This document shows positions 23,012-34,409 of a stretch of 64,000 nt of DNA, one piece after another. The translations under genes and the position numbers were made by a program. The stretch is from Flaccisagitta enflata (Eukaryota; Chaetognatha; Sagittoidea; Aphragmophora): the NCBI GenBank assembly GCA_965153355.1, contig OZ231127.1, positions 12,214,001 to 12,278,000 on the forward strand. The letters run 5' to 3'. The notes beneath the pieces were generated by a model. The model worked only from the letters and a program-made list of their open reading frames with translations. It was not told where the DNA came from and searched no databases. Position 1 is the stretch's first letter. The number at the start of each line of letters is the position of its first letter.

Positions 23012-23142
23012 AACTACGCTCCGCAGCGCATTCTCTATGGCATTATAATCATACAAATATCAAGATTAGTTTCATTTCTGTTCTACTTTATTCTGTAATG
23101 TGAATTTTTAATGACAGCGAAATGAATTAAGAGGCAAATGAA

Positions 23143-23148
23143 AATAAA
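23143..23148 (+). promoter_or_regulatory. Candidate polyadenylation signal (AATAAA) of the lectin gene
   Basis: AATAAA in GAAAATAAAAGC, 977 bases after the exon 5 stop and 132 after the possible terminal exon stop. It is the first AATAAA I see downstream in this orientation. Confidence 0.5.
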
Positions 23149-23218
23149 AGCTTTCGAAACAAAATTCTGCTGTTCGTTACTATTTGTAATCAAAATGAAA
23201 ATTGCCTTTTAAAGAAAC

Positions 23219-23412
23219 AAGGCCGGATACACGGCTACCCTAGTCGCGTGCTGGTGGGCAGGGGCAGTGATGAAATTGACCAACTAGACGGTTGGGCAGG
23301 AGCAGTAAACCCCAAACCGCCCGTAAACGCAAAAAAAAAAGCTAAGCGTGACCAACAGACGGACCGACAGACGGACAGATCGGGTTGTAGAGTCGCGTGC
23401 ACGCGACTAAAA
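23219..23412 (-). repeat. GTCGCGTGC-family dispersed element, full copy
   Basis: GGCCGGATACACGGCTACCC, TAGTCGCGTGCTGGTGGGCA, then GGGGCAG, a GACCAACAGACGGACCGACA core, and GGGTTGTAGAGTCGCGTGCA to CGCGACTAAAAA. This is one of the clearest complete copies. Confidence 0.9.
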
Positions 23413-23419
23413 AAAAAAA

Positions 23420-23575
23420 AGGCCGGATACACGGCCACCAGTTGCGGACGGGTGGGCAGGAGCGGAAATGTGCGTTTTCACACATTTCGACTCGTGCTCA
23501 CCGATGGATGGACGGACGGACAGACGGACGGACGGACAAAGCCTCTTATAGAGTTGCGTGTCCGCAACTAAAAAC
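23420..23575 (-). repeat. GTCGCGTGC-family dispersed element, tandem neighbour
   Basis: GGCCGGATACACGGCCACCA, GTTGCGGACGGGTGGGCAGG, a GGATGGACGGACGGACAGAC core, then CTTATAGAGTTGCGTGTCCG and CAACTAAAAA. It sits immediately after a full copy, separated only by an A run, but carries the GTTGCGGAC variant of the ends. Confidence 0.9.
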
Positions 23576-23689
23576 AGGCAGAAATTGAGGCATGCATTTG
23601 AACTGAAGCAAGAGGGCATAAGGGACTGTGCCGAGAGTGTCACAATTAGCGATACTTTAAGACACTTTAAGAAGCTACGACTTAAGCTA

Positions 23690-24464
23690 CAGGGTGTTTC
23701 AAGTGAGTTGTAACATAAAGAATCGACATATCTTTGCTTTTAGGAACTCAAATTAATTTTTGAAAAAAGATCTTAAAAAATCTTGGTCTGCAGTTTTTTC
23801 ATACCAAATCTCAAGTTTTAGTGATTGATACATGTGTGTCAGTCAAAAATCAAAAGAACAGCTATACTTGGTGAGAAATCATCTTTTTTATAAATATACC
23901 TAGAAGTTGCTTATGTTAACTGCTTGCCATTTTTAAACCAATTGAGCTAGAATCCTGGGATTGTTCTCAAATGAAAGATATTTGAACATAAATTGCTCAA
24001 CTGCTTTGAAATCAGGGAAACTTTGAACATTTGAAGATTTTTTTAATGATTTTGGTCAAACCTCATCAAGGTTTTGATTGCAATTTTCAGACAGCTCAAT
24101 CAAAACAGTCGCAAATAGTGATAAATTTCCAAATTTTTTAGGAGATCTAGAATCTATGACAAATAATCTGTCATTTGAGACCAATCTCACGGTTCTAGCT
24201 CAATTTGATGAAACATGGCACACAATTAAAGACAACTACTCCAAAGTACAATAAGGAGTCAAAAATAGAAATTGATGAGGTCAGAAATCACTTATGTTCT
24301 TCAAAGATATGTGGCATCTAGATGAGTAGTCCCATTATCATGAAATTTTGCATGCTAAAACTGCAGACCAAGATCTTTTTAGATCTTTTTTCAGAAATTA
24401 ATTTGAGTTCCTAGAAGCAAAGATATGTCGATTCTTTATGTTACAACTCACTTGAAACACCCTG
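23690..24464. mobile_element. 775-bp foldback element, TA-flanked (CAGGGTGTTTC ends)
   Basis: CAGGGTGTTTCAAGTGAGTT and AACTCACTTGAAACACCCTG are perfect 20-bp inverted ends, flanked by TA (23688-23689, 24465-24466). Arms pair far inward (CATATCTTTGCTTTTAGGAAC and its inverse). CAGGGTGTTTC-type ends with TA duplication are typical of Tc1/mariner-like MITEs. No transposase. Confidence 0.93.
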
Positions 24465-24466
24465 TA

Positions 24467-24752
24467 TACCAGGGGCCTAATTTCCAAGGTCCCTCTGATC
24501 CGTAATGGCACCAATTGGACAGACGGATATGACCTCTTCTTCCATGAGTAGTCTGCGGGCTATGAGGGTCTATCCGCAGTTTTTTCCCATGAAGATGATG
24601 ATGGCGCTGGCACTGGCGCTGGAGATGGCGACAATGAAGGCAATAACAATGAAGTTTTTGTTGTTTTTTTCTTTTTTTTTAGCTTTTTTTGTTTTTTTCC
24701 CTGTTTTCTTTGTTCTCTTTTTTTGATTTTCTTTTTTTCCGTCGTCGTCGTT

Positions 24753-24792
<40 letters not shown>

Positions 24793-24833
24793 TTGTCGTC
24801 TTCACCGCCGCCACCGCCGCCGCCGCCGTCGTT

Positions 24834-24869
<36 letters not shown>

Positions 24870-25314
24870 ATCGTTGTAGTCGTTGTCTTCGCCGCCGCCT
24901 CCGCCGCCTCCGCCGCCGCCGTCGTCGTCATCGTAAAATTTGAGAACAATGTCGGCCATGATGACAACATTAAGGATTATGATGGTGATGGCGATGGCGA
25001 CGGCGAAGGCGACGAGAAGTCTAAACAATTCATTGCTATCGCCATCGCCTTCGCCATCGCCATCGCCTCTCTTTTTCCTGCTCTCCATTGCCAGCGCCAG
25101 CGCCAGCGCCATCGACATCGCCGCCATGTCACCTCCTGCTCTTCTTCGCCAGCGCCAGCGCCAGCGCCAGCGCCACCGTCTCTATCTTTTTGTCTTGTTC
25201 CTCACCCTTTTTTTCTCTTCTCAATTCCCATAATAACTGTTTTTCATTTTCTTTTTTTCCGTCGTCGTCATTGTTGTTGTCGTTTTCATTGTCGTCGTTG
25301 TCGTCGTCGTTGTT

Positions 25315-25371
<57 letters not shown>

Positions 25372-25379
25372 GTCGCTTT

Positions 25380-25410
<31 letters not shown>

Positions 25411-25570
25411 TCATCATCGTCGTCGTTGTCGTCTTCGCCGCCGCCGCCTATTCCAGCTCCATGTCAACAGGAGTACCAGCGCCATCGTCGTCGCCATCGC
25501 CAGCTACAGAGCCAACTCCTCTCCTCCTCAAGTCATTATCTCACTTTTTTTCATTCTATGATTAGCTAAT
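24467..25570. repeat. GTC/GCC trinucleotide and GCGATG-type repeats
   Basis: GTC arrays at 24739-24935 and 25258-25437, and GCCATC/CAGCGC hexamer-like repeats at 24590-24660, 24980-25135 and 25150-25180. The 24590-25010 and 25030-25180 hexamer tracts are roughly complementary (ATGGCGATGG against GCCATCGCCA). Long frames on both strands encode Asp/Gly, Val or Ser homopolymers and are judged artefacts. Confidence 0.85.
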
Positions 25571-26070
25571 ATTCTTTTTTTTCTCCAGCGATAGCCTCTT
25601 CCTGACACCCTTGTATCTTGATGAATAATGCGGGTAAATCAGCAGTTAGACCTAGAATAAACCTGCGGATAAACCTGCGGATAAACCTGCGGATAAACCT
25701 GCGGATAAACCTGCGTATAAACCTGCGGATAACACTGTGGAGCACTTGAAACTGCGGATAAAACTGCGGATAAAGGCTCTGTCCATGTAAAAGCCCTGTC
25801 CTCAGCCCTCAGACAGCGACTGTCTCGACCTCTTACATAGATGTGCTTTGGCGCACACAGAAAATCAAATGAGAGAATACATTATGCAAACGGCATTTCA
25901 TCAATAAGCCGAAAGGATCGGGAATGTGAGGAATTCCCATGACTCGGAATTTTTGGCGGCTTTTCTCGCCTTGGATGTATTTCTTTGCCCTGGCGGACGA
26001 TGGACAAACAAAAGAAAGGAAAGAACTCGCGAGATTGACGAAATCAAAACAAACAAAAGACGTCTCAAAG
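25571..26070. repeat. 12-bp GGATAAACCTGC minisatellite and unassigned flank
   Basis: About nine GGATAAACCTGC or GGATAAAACTGC units at 25655-25770. The rest, to 26070, shows no exon or RNA gene. Confidence 0.8.
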
Positions 26071-26074
26071 GCGG

Positions 26075-26892
<818 letters not shown>

Positions 26893-27115
26893 GCAAACAG
26901 ACAGACCGAGACATGGAACAGAAAAGAGAAAGAGAAAGAGAATCAGAATAAAAAAATTGCGTAAAAGTTAGATCTTCAATTCTTCATGAGTCGAATAAAA
27001 TTTGGATATCTAAAATTTATCTTTGTCTTTGTGTGTCTTTGCTCCTAACGCAATGTGTACGTTTACAAGCTGTTACTGACTCGGGCCTGAAAATTTGAAC
27101 ATAGATCATGCAACA

Positions 27116-27330
27116 ACATTAGAGCTTCAAGGCTGGGATTTGAGCCTCCCAGCTGGAATTTGAGTTTCAAGCCTAAAATTTGAGGATCAAGGCTGGTATT
27201 TGAGCCTCACGGCTAAATTTTGGGCTTTGAGGCTGGAATTTGAGCTTGGAGGCTGGATTTGGAGCTTTGAAGGCTAGATTTGAGCTTCGAGGCTAGATTT
27301 TGGGCTTCAAGGCTGGATTTGAGGCTTGAG
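27116..27330. repeat. GAGCCTCAAGGCTGGAATTT-type minisatellite
   Basis: Degenerate units of about 20-22 bp built on TTTGAGCTTCGAGGCTGG. This is the reverse complement of the AGGCTCAAATCCCAGC units at 8260-8670. Confidence 0.85.
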
Positions 27331-27379
27331 GGGGTGGACGGAGAAGAAGGAGGAGGAGAAGGAAAAATTTCCCCTATGT

Positions 27380-27545
27380 GTGAAAGCATAGGTCATCGGC
27401 CCCTTCGGGGCCGCTGCCCAAATAAGGGACCAACCGACCAACCAACCGACCAACCAACCGACCAACCGACCGACCGACCAACCAACCAACCGACCGACCG
27501 ACCTACATAGCGGGGTGTAGAGTCACGTAGCACGCGACAAAAAAC
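27380..27545 (-). repeat. GGGGCCGCTGCCC module fused to a GTCGCGTGC-family half
   Basis: GCATAGGTCATCGGCCCCTT then CGGGGCCGCTGCCCAAATAA. Next is an ACCAACCGACCAACCAACCG core and GCGGGGTGTAGAGTCACGTA, CGCGAC. The two dispersed families are joined here. Confidence 0.8.
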
Positions 27546-27979
27546 ATGAAAAAGAAAATGAATAAATACATAAAACGAAACAAAAAAAATATTGTATCAT
27601 AAGATATTCACAAGTAAATTCAAATTTTTGTTTTGATCCTTATCATACGTCATCTCAAGTCCTGCTATGGCAATGCCTTCTTCTGTGGGCCGCAGAAAAG
27701 ATTTGTCAGGCATCTGAGGGTCTTTTGCCATGCTTTGTTTGTTTGTTTGCGATTCGTTGTCAGTCTTTATGTCATGGTGCACACGAAGGGGCAATTTTCA
27801 TGGTCAAGTCATCTTTGAAAAAAATTTCAATGTGATCAATTTACAATATTTTAGAAATAAATTACATTTTCAATGCATATTATAAATTTTTTTACATCGA
27901 CAAACATTATTATGTACAAAATCAGTGTAAAAAGTTGAAAAAACTTGTGAAAAAATGAGAAATTTGAAAGAGAATTCCT
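27546..27979. other. Unassigned AT-rich sequence
   Basis: Contains a 65-codon minus-strand frame (27597-27794) of ordinary composition with no recognised domain. I do not call it a gene. Confidence 0.4.
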
Positions 27980-28140
27980 TGACTTGTTTCGGGTGAAATT
28001 CTTAATCTGTCTCTGAATGCAAAATTTTGCATTTCCAAAAACATGGCCTTATTCTAAACACATATAAGAAAAGGGCTATATTCTTAGAAATGCAAATTTC
28101 TGCGTTCAGAGACAGATTAAGAATTTCACGCAAAATGACT
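27980..28140. mobile_element. About 160-bp inverted-repeat element
   Basis: GTGAAATTCTTAATCTGTCT and AGACAGATTAAGAATTTCAC are near-perfect inverses; pairing continues to GAATGCAAAATTTTGCATTT. Probably a small MITE. 28141-28734 is unassigned, with a CTGATGGACAG run near 28430-28480. Confidence 0.7.
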
Positions 28141-28734
28141 TGCCAAACTTGTTGCTTGAGTGCACCGCGACTTATGCTGTTATAGCTTTTCCCTTTTATT
28201 AAAGATGCCCCTTCTTAAGGAAACAAGTTTCTTGGAATCCAGATTTAAGCCTTAAAAAGTATAAGATAGCCAAGCTAAGGACGGCATTGGTTCTATGTTC
28301 AGATATGAATATAGAGAAGGCATCATTTAATTCTGGGTGAGGGCAATCGGCAAAACAATGTGTGAAACAGAGATATCTGAGTGGTAGAAACTAACATGGT
28401 TAAAAAAGACCAAGTGTTTGTGTATTGGACAGCTGATGGACAGCTGATGGACAGCAGACTGATGGACTGACTGACGGACAGACGTAGTGACATATTTAGA
28501 CAAATGCAATAATGCCAATACAACCAAAGACCTTTGAAATGCAATTGGTTGGGAAATTACTTCCGATTATTACTGAATATTGTTTGGGAAAAACACTTGC
28601 TTTTGCATACAAAACAGGGAATGAGCTTTGAGAAATCTCACAAATGCTGAATGCTAAAAAGGCATAACGAAAAATTAGCAAAAAATGCGGAAAGGTAAAT
28701 CGTTTTGCAAGGGACCACGACAGACGGCGTGTTT

Positions 28735-29010
28735 CTAGTTTAGATGAAAAACGCGTTTCTTCCCTTTGAACGCGTTTACAGCGTGAACACACATTCAAGA
28801 ATTTCAACTGTCCAATGAGGGAGTGAGTGAAGTGAGTGAGCGAGCCTGTGAAAGGAGCAAGCGAGCGAAACAAGCGTAGCGAAGTGTAGCGCTGCAGAGC
28901 AAGTGAGCGAAGTGAGCGGTGCGAGCGAATGAACGTAGCGAGTGACAGAGTGGCCCTTTTAAAACGCGATTGTCTCTGACTAAAAACGCTCCCGGAGCGT
29001 TTTAGCTTTG
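28735..29010. repeat. GAGCGAAGTGAGCG-rich dispersed repeat, copy 1
   Basis: TTCAAGAATTTCAACTGTCC, GAGGGAGTGAGTG, then purine-rich GAGCGAGC/GTAGCGAAG units and GCGATTGTCTCTGACTAAAA. A second copy in the same orientation lies at 60395-60645. Confidence 0.88.
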
Positions 29011-29049
29011 TAGTATGAATGGCAACTGTTACGCCATATCTAATTAAAC

Positions 29050-29245
29050 AGGTTTTTAGTCGCTTGCTAGGCCACTCTTTAAGAGGATGTGTCCCTTGGT
29101 CCGTCTGAAACGCGAAAATTTGGATGACGTGAAATCGACTGGGAAAGTGATCTCAGCTCTGACAGACAGACAATCCAACCGACGGACACAGTGTCACATG
29201 CAATGCATGACCTCTTATGGAAGTGCGTGGACGCACAAAGAAAGA
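29050..29245. repeat. GTCGCGTGC-related dispersed element, divergent copy
   Basis: TTTTTAGTCGCTTGCTAGGC, a CCGTCTG segment, CCAACCGACGGACACAGTG, then CTCTTATGGAAGTGCGTGGA and CGCAC. It keeps the organisation but diverges in the ends. Confidence 0.6.
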
Positions 29246-29349
29246 CAAAGAGACAGCCATAGAAATAGAAACAAGAGAGAGTCAGAATAAGTAAGAGCAA
29301 GATAAAAAGAAAGAGGAAGAGGAAGAGAAAGAGAAATGAATGTTACAGG

Positions 29350-29385
29350 CAGATAGATAAGTAGATAGATAGATAGATAGATAGG

Positions 29386-29466
<81 letters not shown>

Positions 29467-29467
29467 G

Positions 29468-29515
<48 letters not shown>

Positions 29516-29535
29516 TATAGATAGATAGGTGGACA
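29350..29535. repeat. (GATA)n microsatellite
   Basis: Mostly uninterrupted GATA units with some GGTA, GAAA and GGAT variants. GACAGATAGATGG-type units continue to about 29757. Confidence 0.96.
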
Positions 29536-29757
29536 GATAGGTGGAGAGAAACGGTAAAAAAAAAAAGAGAATGAAATCAGTGAGACAGACTGAGAGACCG
29601 ATGGATGTAAACAAAAGAGAGACAAAAACAGCGAGAGAAAGAGAAATAGAAAGTAGGAAATGAATATGACAGACAGATAGATAGATGGAAAGAAAAAGAG
29701 ATCGACAGATAGATGGAAAGAAAAGAGAAAGAAAAGAAAAAGAGATCGACAGATAGA

Positions 29758-30753
29758 CAGTCAGTGGACAAAACGATATATGTAGATATGTCAACACCAT
29801 GAGATATTTCACAAAGTAAAGATATTTCATTTTGAAGAAATATTTCAGTACACTGAAATATTTCAGTGGGGTGAAATCAGAAAATTTCAGCAGGCTGAAA
29901 TATTTCAATAGGATGAAATATCTTAGCAGAGTGAAATATTTCAATGAAATGAAATCATGATATCATATCACTCAAAACTTCAACTTATGACATTGTACAG
30001 TAGAGGTCGTCTAGATTTGGAATTATGGGGGCCCTCATATCCTAACTACCATTTGTGCCAATGAAATGAAACTGTGTGTGTATAATGCTTATGTTCTATT
30101 TAGATGGCAGCTTGGTAGACAAAAAATTTTTTTGAATCTACTAGATCAAAATCCCTCCATTGAAACAACTGCCAAAATTGGTCTAGTGGTTAACTCACTT
30201 AACTTCAAATCTATCTTAGTCAGTTTATATTTTTAAACGTTCCAGATTTCAATCCCAGGCTGGTTTTGCAATTAAAGCAAATTGATTGAGCTGAAATTCT
30301 GCCATAGAAGTGATTGATCTTAATACTTTAAACTAAAAGTTAATTTTTTTAAAGTAAGCCATAGGGGGATGCCATACCCCATTGTCAACCCTTTAGGGTC
30401 TATACATTGCACCAGCAAAATATCAGTCCCCTCATTGTACTGATGCTCAGGTTATGAGTTCCCCATATTTCCAAGTCTAGACGACATCTACTTTATAGAT
30501 AATGAAATAAACTGCATGTTCTTCGTCTGTTTAAAATTCTATATCTGATATCATGATTTCATCTCATTGAAATATTTCACTCTGCTGAGATATTTCATCC
30601 TGTTGAAACATTTCAGCCTGCTGAAATTTTCTGATTTCACTCCACTGAAATATTTCAGTGTACTAAAATATTTCTTCAAAATGAAATATTTTTACTCTGT
30701 GAAATGTCTCATGGTGTTGACATATCTACATATATCGTTTTGTCCACTGACTG
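29758..30753. mobile_element. 996-bp foldback element with a nested one inside
   Basis: The ends CAGTCAGTGGACAAAACGAT and ATCGTTTTGTCCACTGACTG are perfect inverses, each flanked by TAGA (29754-29757, 30754-30757). Arms are built of GAAATATTTCA-type palindromes. The centre holds a second element (29998-30493). A related but left-truncated copy lies at 62632-63112. Confidence 0.9.
29998..30493. mobile_element. About 496-bp nested foldback element, TA-flanked
   Basis: CAGTAGAGGTCGTCTAGATT pairs with AAGTCTAGACGACATCTACT at the other end; TA at 29996-29997 and 30494-30495. It contains a tRNA-like stretch (about 30175-30260: TGGTCTAGTGGTTAA and GATTTCAATCCCAGG), so part may be SINE-derived. Confidence 0.65.
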
Positions 30754-30944
30754 TAGATGGGAGAGAAAGAGAAAGGGAAAGAGAAAGAAAGACATGAATG
30801 AATTTGAAACAAGGGGATAGACAGAGAGAAAGACAGTCAAAACGGGGAAATGTCAGACTCACTAAAATAAAAAGGAAGTTGAAAGAGGAAAGAAAAGGAA
30901 GAAAGGATACGCATAAAAAGAGGTGTCCAAAAGAAGAAGATGCA

Positions 30945-31930
30945 CGAGTGCCAACTTGGAAATGGATACTACTTTTACGGGGATGATGTATGCCGTGGAT
31001 TCACTGTGGGGTAATTTTATGTAAATCAATGGATACTACTTTTATGGGGATGATGTATGCCGCGGATTCACTGTGGGATAATTTTATGTAAATCAATGGA
31101 TACTACTTTTATGGGGATGATGTATGTCGTGGATTCACTGTGGGATAATTCTATGTAAATCAATGGATACTACTTTTATGGGGATGATGTATGCCGTGGA
31201 TTCACTGTGGGATAATTCTATGTAAATCAATGGATACTACTTTTATGGGGAAGATGTATGTCGTGGATTCACTATGGGATAATTCTATGTAAATCAATGG
31301 ATACTACTTTTATGGGGATGATGTATGTTGTGGATTCACTGTGGGATAATTCTATGTAAATCAATGGATACTACTTTGATGGGGATGATATATGCCGTGG
31401 ATTCACTATGGGATAATTCTATGTAAATCAATGGATACTACTTTTGCGAGGATGATTTATGCCGTGGATTCACTGTGGGATAATTCTATGTAAATCAATG
31501 GATACTACTTTTATGGGGATGATGTATGCCATGGATTCACAGTGGGATCATTTTATGTAAATCTATAGATACTACTTTCATGGGGATTAGGGTGGTCATG
31601 AAATAGGGTCAAATTTTAAAAAATGATATACTCTAGTTTTTTGCATGAATGTACCAAAAAAGAAGGTTTTCCCACAAGCAGAGGTCTGAATTTGAAGATT
31701 AAACCATGTCGGCAAAACTATAGGCTTCCTATGGCAAAAAAAAAGTCCCCATAGTAAGCCTATGGTTTTGCCGACAAGGTTTTCTGTTTGATTACTCACC
31801 TCAACTTGTGAGAAATCCCTCTTTTATTGGATATTTGTGCAAAGGGCCTATGTATATCAATATATGAAATTTGACCCATTTCCCGACCAACCTAATGGGG
31901 ATGATGTACGCCATGGATTCACTGTACACC
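30945..31930. repeat. 67-bp satellite, interrupted by a MITE
   Basis: About ten units of 67 bp with AATGGATACTACTTTTATGG, GGATGATGTATGCCGTGG and ATTCACTGTGGGATAATTC (unit starts 30961, 31028, 31095). The last unit is split by the element at 31588-31894 and ends at 31924, where the long foldback element begins. 30758-30944 is purine-rich and unassigned. Confidence 0.95.
31588..31894. mobile_element. 307-bp hAT-type MITE with 8-bp target duplication
   Basis: Ends TAGGGTGGTC and GACCAACCTA, extending inward (GGTCAAATTT / AAATTTGACCC). The 8-bp sequence ATGGGGAT occurs on both sides (31580-31587, 31895-31902) and is the expected satellite sequence at this place, so the insertion point is unambiguous. 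An 8-bp duplication with TAGGG ends fits the hAT superfamily. An internal hairpin has CATAGGCTTCC-type arms. No coding capacity. Confidence 0.88.
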
Positions 31931-32837
31931 CATAGATCTTAGATCGATAAAGATAGGGGTCAATGTCCATGACAGCCACTCAAAGTACCCCATGGGGCAT
32001 CAAAAAGACGTGGAGGCAAGTTTTTAAAACTCAGGGTTTTCCTTCCACTTCGTTTTACCCCTGGAAAACAGAGGAGAACCATTTTTCACAAAATGTAATG
32101 GAAGAACTCAACTTTGTCGGCTCATATTTCCTAAACGAATTGAGTTAATGAGCTCAATTTGGGCTCATTTTAAAGAACAGACACAGCTCTTTAAAATGAG
32201 CCCAAATTGAGGTCAGTAGCTCAATTTGTTTAGGAGCGACAGTCTTCCAAAGTTGATGTTATTTTCAGAATGATGGCAAAAAACCCTTATAACTTTGTCA
32301 GCTCATATCTCCCAAACGAATTGAGCTACTGAGCTCAATTTGGGCTCATTTTAAAGAACAGACACAGCTCTTTAAAATGAGCCTAAATTGAGGTCAATAA
32401 CTCGATTCGTTTAGGAGCAACGGTCTTCCAAAGTTGATGTTATTTTTAGAATAATGGCAAAAGACCCTTACAGTTTTGTCAGCTCACATCTCCCAAACAA
32501 ATTGAGCTGCTGAGCTCAATTTGGGCTCATTTTAAAGAACATACACAGCTCTTCAAAATGAGCCTGTTTTGAGGTCAGTAGCTCAATTTGTCAAGGATCG
32601 AGAGTCTCTCATTAATGAAATTTTTTTAAGATAAATGTTGATAAATGCTTAAGATAAACTAGACTCAGCCAATGTAACCTCGTCCGTTTTTGGGCAGCGG
32701 CCCCGAAGGACTCGATGACCTATGCTTTCACACATATGGAGAATTTTCTCCTCTTCCTCCTTCTCCTTCTCCTTGGTTGGTTGGTTAGTCAATTCAATTA
32801 GTTGGTCATTCTGAAAGTCACGCTTGAGTTGAAAATT

Positions 32838-33020
32838 TACAAAAAAAAAAAAAAAAAAAAAAAAAAACGCATTTTAAGATGCTGCAAGCGTGTGTGTGTA
32901 TGTGTGCACGCATGTGCGTTTGCGTAAGTGTGTGTGTGCATAGGCGTGTGTGCGTGTGTGCGTATGCATGTGTGTATGCATGTCTGTGCATGCGTGCACG
33001 TGTGTGTGTGTTAGTCTACA
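32838..33020. repeat. Poly(A) run and (GT)n-rich tract
   Basis: About 27 A at 32841-32867, then GTGTGTGTATGTGTGCACGC-type alternating purine-pyrimidine DNA to 33010. Confidence 0.9.
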
Positions 33021-33174
33021 GGAAGACTTGAAATAAGGTATCGGGAATTACAGCTATTGTGACAGGATGTATGATCAACTTGAATGATAGTTCGTTCTAA
33101 CTGTTAGAATCTGATCTTTGTATAAGCTTTTATCTTTTGCAAACGCTATCTCATGGGTTCATCCCAGAACGAAA

Positions 33175-33226
33175 ATGAATCTTCCAATTTTTCTTTTTTT
33201 CGCTATCTTTGTGGCAACCACATTTG
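33175..33226 (+). CDS. Possible orphan signal-peptide exon
   Basis: ATG (context GAACGAAAATGA) opens 17 hydrophobic codons (MNLPIFLFFAIFVATTF), ending in phase 1 before GTACGT. Length, phase and the ATG context AACGAAAATG match lectin exon 1. No phase-1 partner exon with a longer open frame was found downstream: the next AG (33680) gives a stop after 14 codons in that phase. It could be a decayed duplicate of the lectin first exon or chance. Confidence 0.3.
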
Positions 33227-33449
33227 GTACGTTTTGAGCTGTTACACAATTTTTTAAAATAAGAATTCAGTTTAATTTAATCCTAGGTCACTTGTTAAGT
33301 ACCGGGTACATGGCTGATACTAGTCTTTTTTTATTTTTACACTTGCATGATATGACATGAAATGTGCTGACAAAATAAGGTCCACAATCTATTTGCTAGT
33401 TTGTGTAATCCAGGTGATGCCTCGGGACAAAGATCAAGTTTTTCTACTC

Positions 33450-33519
<70 letters not shown>

Positions 33520-33620
33520 AACACATACACGCAAACGCACACACGCACGCACACACACGCACACACACACACACACACACACTCACGCGCGTGCGTGCAC
33601 ACACGTGTGCGTGCACACAT
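33450..33620. repeat. (CA)n microsatellite
   Basis: CA repeats with CGCA interruptions. It directly precedes the protein fragment at 33681. Confidence 0.95.
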
Positions 33621-33680
33621 GCATACATGAACACACGCTTAGGCTTAGTCCAAATTGCATCTAACTTTGCACTTTGCTAG

Positions 33681-34091
33681 GGGAACGAATGCAGAACGTT
33701 GTTAAAGAGATTGGATATCCTTGACGATTTACTACCACCGGAGCATTACCGTTTCTTGACGGCCTTCAAATGTTTTGATGCGGTTGTTACATCGACGTTT
33801 TCGTATGACCTTGATCCTAACTACGCAAGATACATGCGTGAGTTCGAGGCATCCTGGAGAGATCTAGGCATAAGCATCACACCAAAGGTACATCTTCTGT
33901 GTGAGCATTTAGAGGAGGCGTGTGACTACTACGGTTTCGGTATGGCCTTACTGAACGAAAGTGCGGGGGAGGCGATCCATGCCGACTTTGCGAAACATTA
34001 TCAAGGCTTCGTCGTTAAAGATCAGGAATCAGACAGCTACCAAAGAAAACTTTTACACGCAGTCAAGACGTACAATTCCGACCACATTTAG
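33681..34091 (+). pseudogene. C-terminal fragment of a transposon-like multi-copy protein
   Basis: After CTTTGCTAG an open frame of 136 codons encodes GNECRTLLKRLDIL, a FKCFDAVV helix, ISITPKVHLLCEHLEE, LLNESAGEAIHADFAKHY and LLHAVKTYNSDHI, then TAG. From memory, the order GNxCRxLL, TPKVHxxxxH, SExxxExxHxDF and AVxxYNSxHI occurs at the C-terminus of large multi-copy uncharacterised invertebrate proteins usually taken as transposon-encoded; I cannot confirm it here. Upstream is a stop and then a CA repeat, so the N-terminal part is absent or lies in an unseen exon (TAG/GGG could be an acceptor). Codon use is normal and there is no internal frameshift, so decay is recent or the exon is in use. 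Confidence 0.6.
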
Positions 34092-34409
34092 CAGATTTAC
34101 ATGTATTGAGTTTCTCTTTTTACCATACCCGAATTACTTGTATTGAAATGAAGTATTGCTTTGAAATTCTGAATTACATTTTAAAGATATTGACAAGAAA
34201 TTTTCGGGTGACTAAGATGAATGAACCGATCTATAAACCCACTAAGTGACGTAACGTTGTGCAAATCCCGGCCTATAACGTGTGACTGATCAACCGAAGA
34301 GATGGACCAACAGACCGATAGACCAACTGACCGACGGACGGACAAAGCGTAGCAAGCAACAAGATAATTGAAAATATGCAAAACAGGGTTACTACACTAA
34401 TTTTCAACT
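34092..34409. repeat. Spacer with a GTCGCGTGC-related half element
   Basis: At 34255-34360 GACTGATCAACCGAAGAGAT, then ACCAACAGACCGATAGACCA and GACGGACGGACAAAGCG. It is degraded and has lost the GC-rich palindrome. The rest is AT-rich. Confidence 0.5.

Noticed and set aside
24570-25565. Asp/Gly-, Val- and Ser-rich frames of 136-280 residues on both strands
   Set aside because: They arise from GTC/GAC and GCGATG repeats; several frames are open on both strands with homopolymers and no conserved core.
27597-27794. 65-residue minus-strand frame of ordinary composition
   Set aside because: No recognised motif, no convincing splice sites or promoter, and AT-rich non-conserved-looking surroundings. 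A protein search could reopen it.
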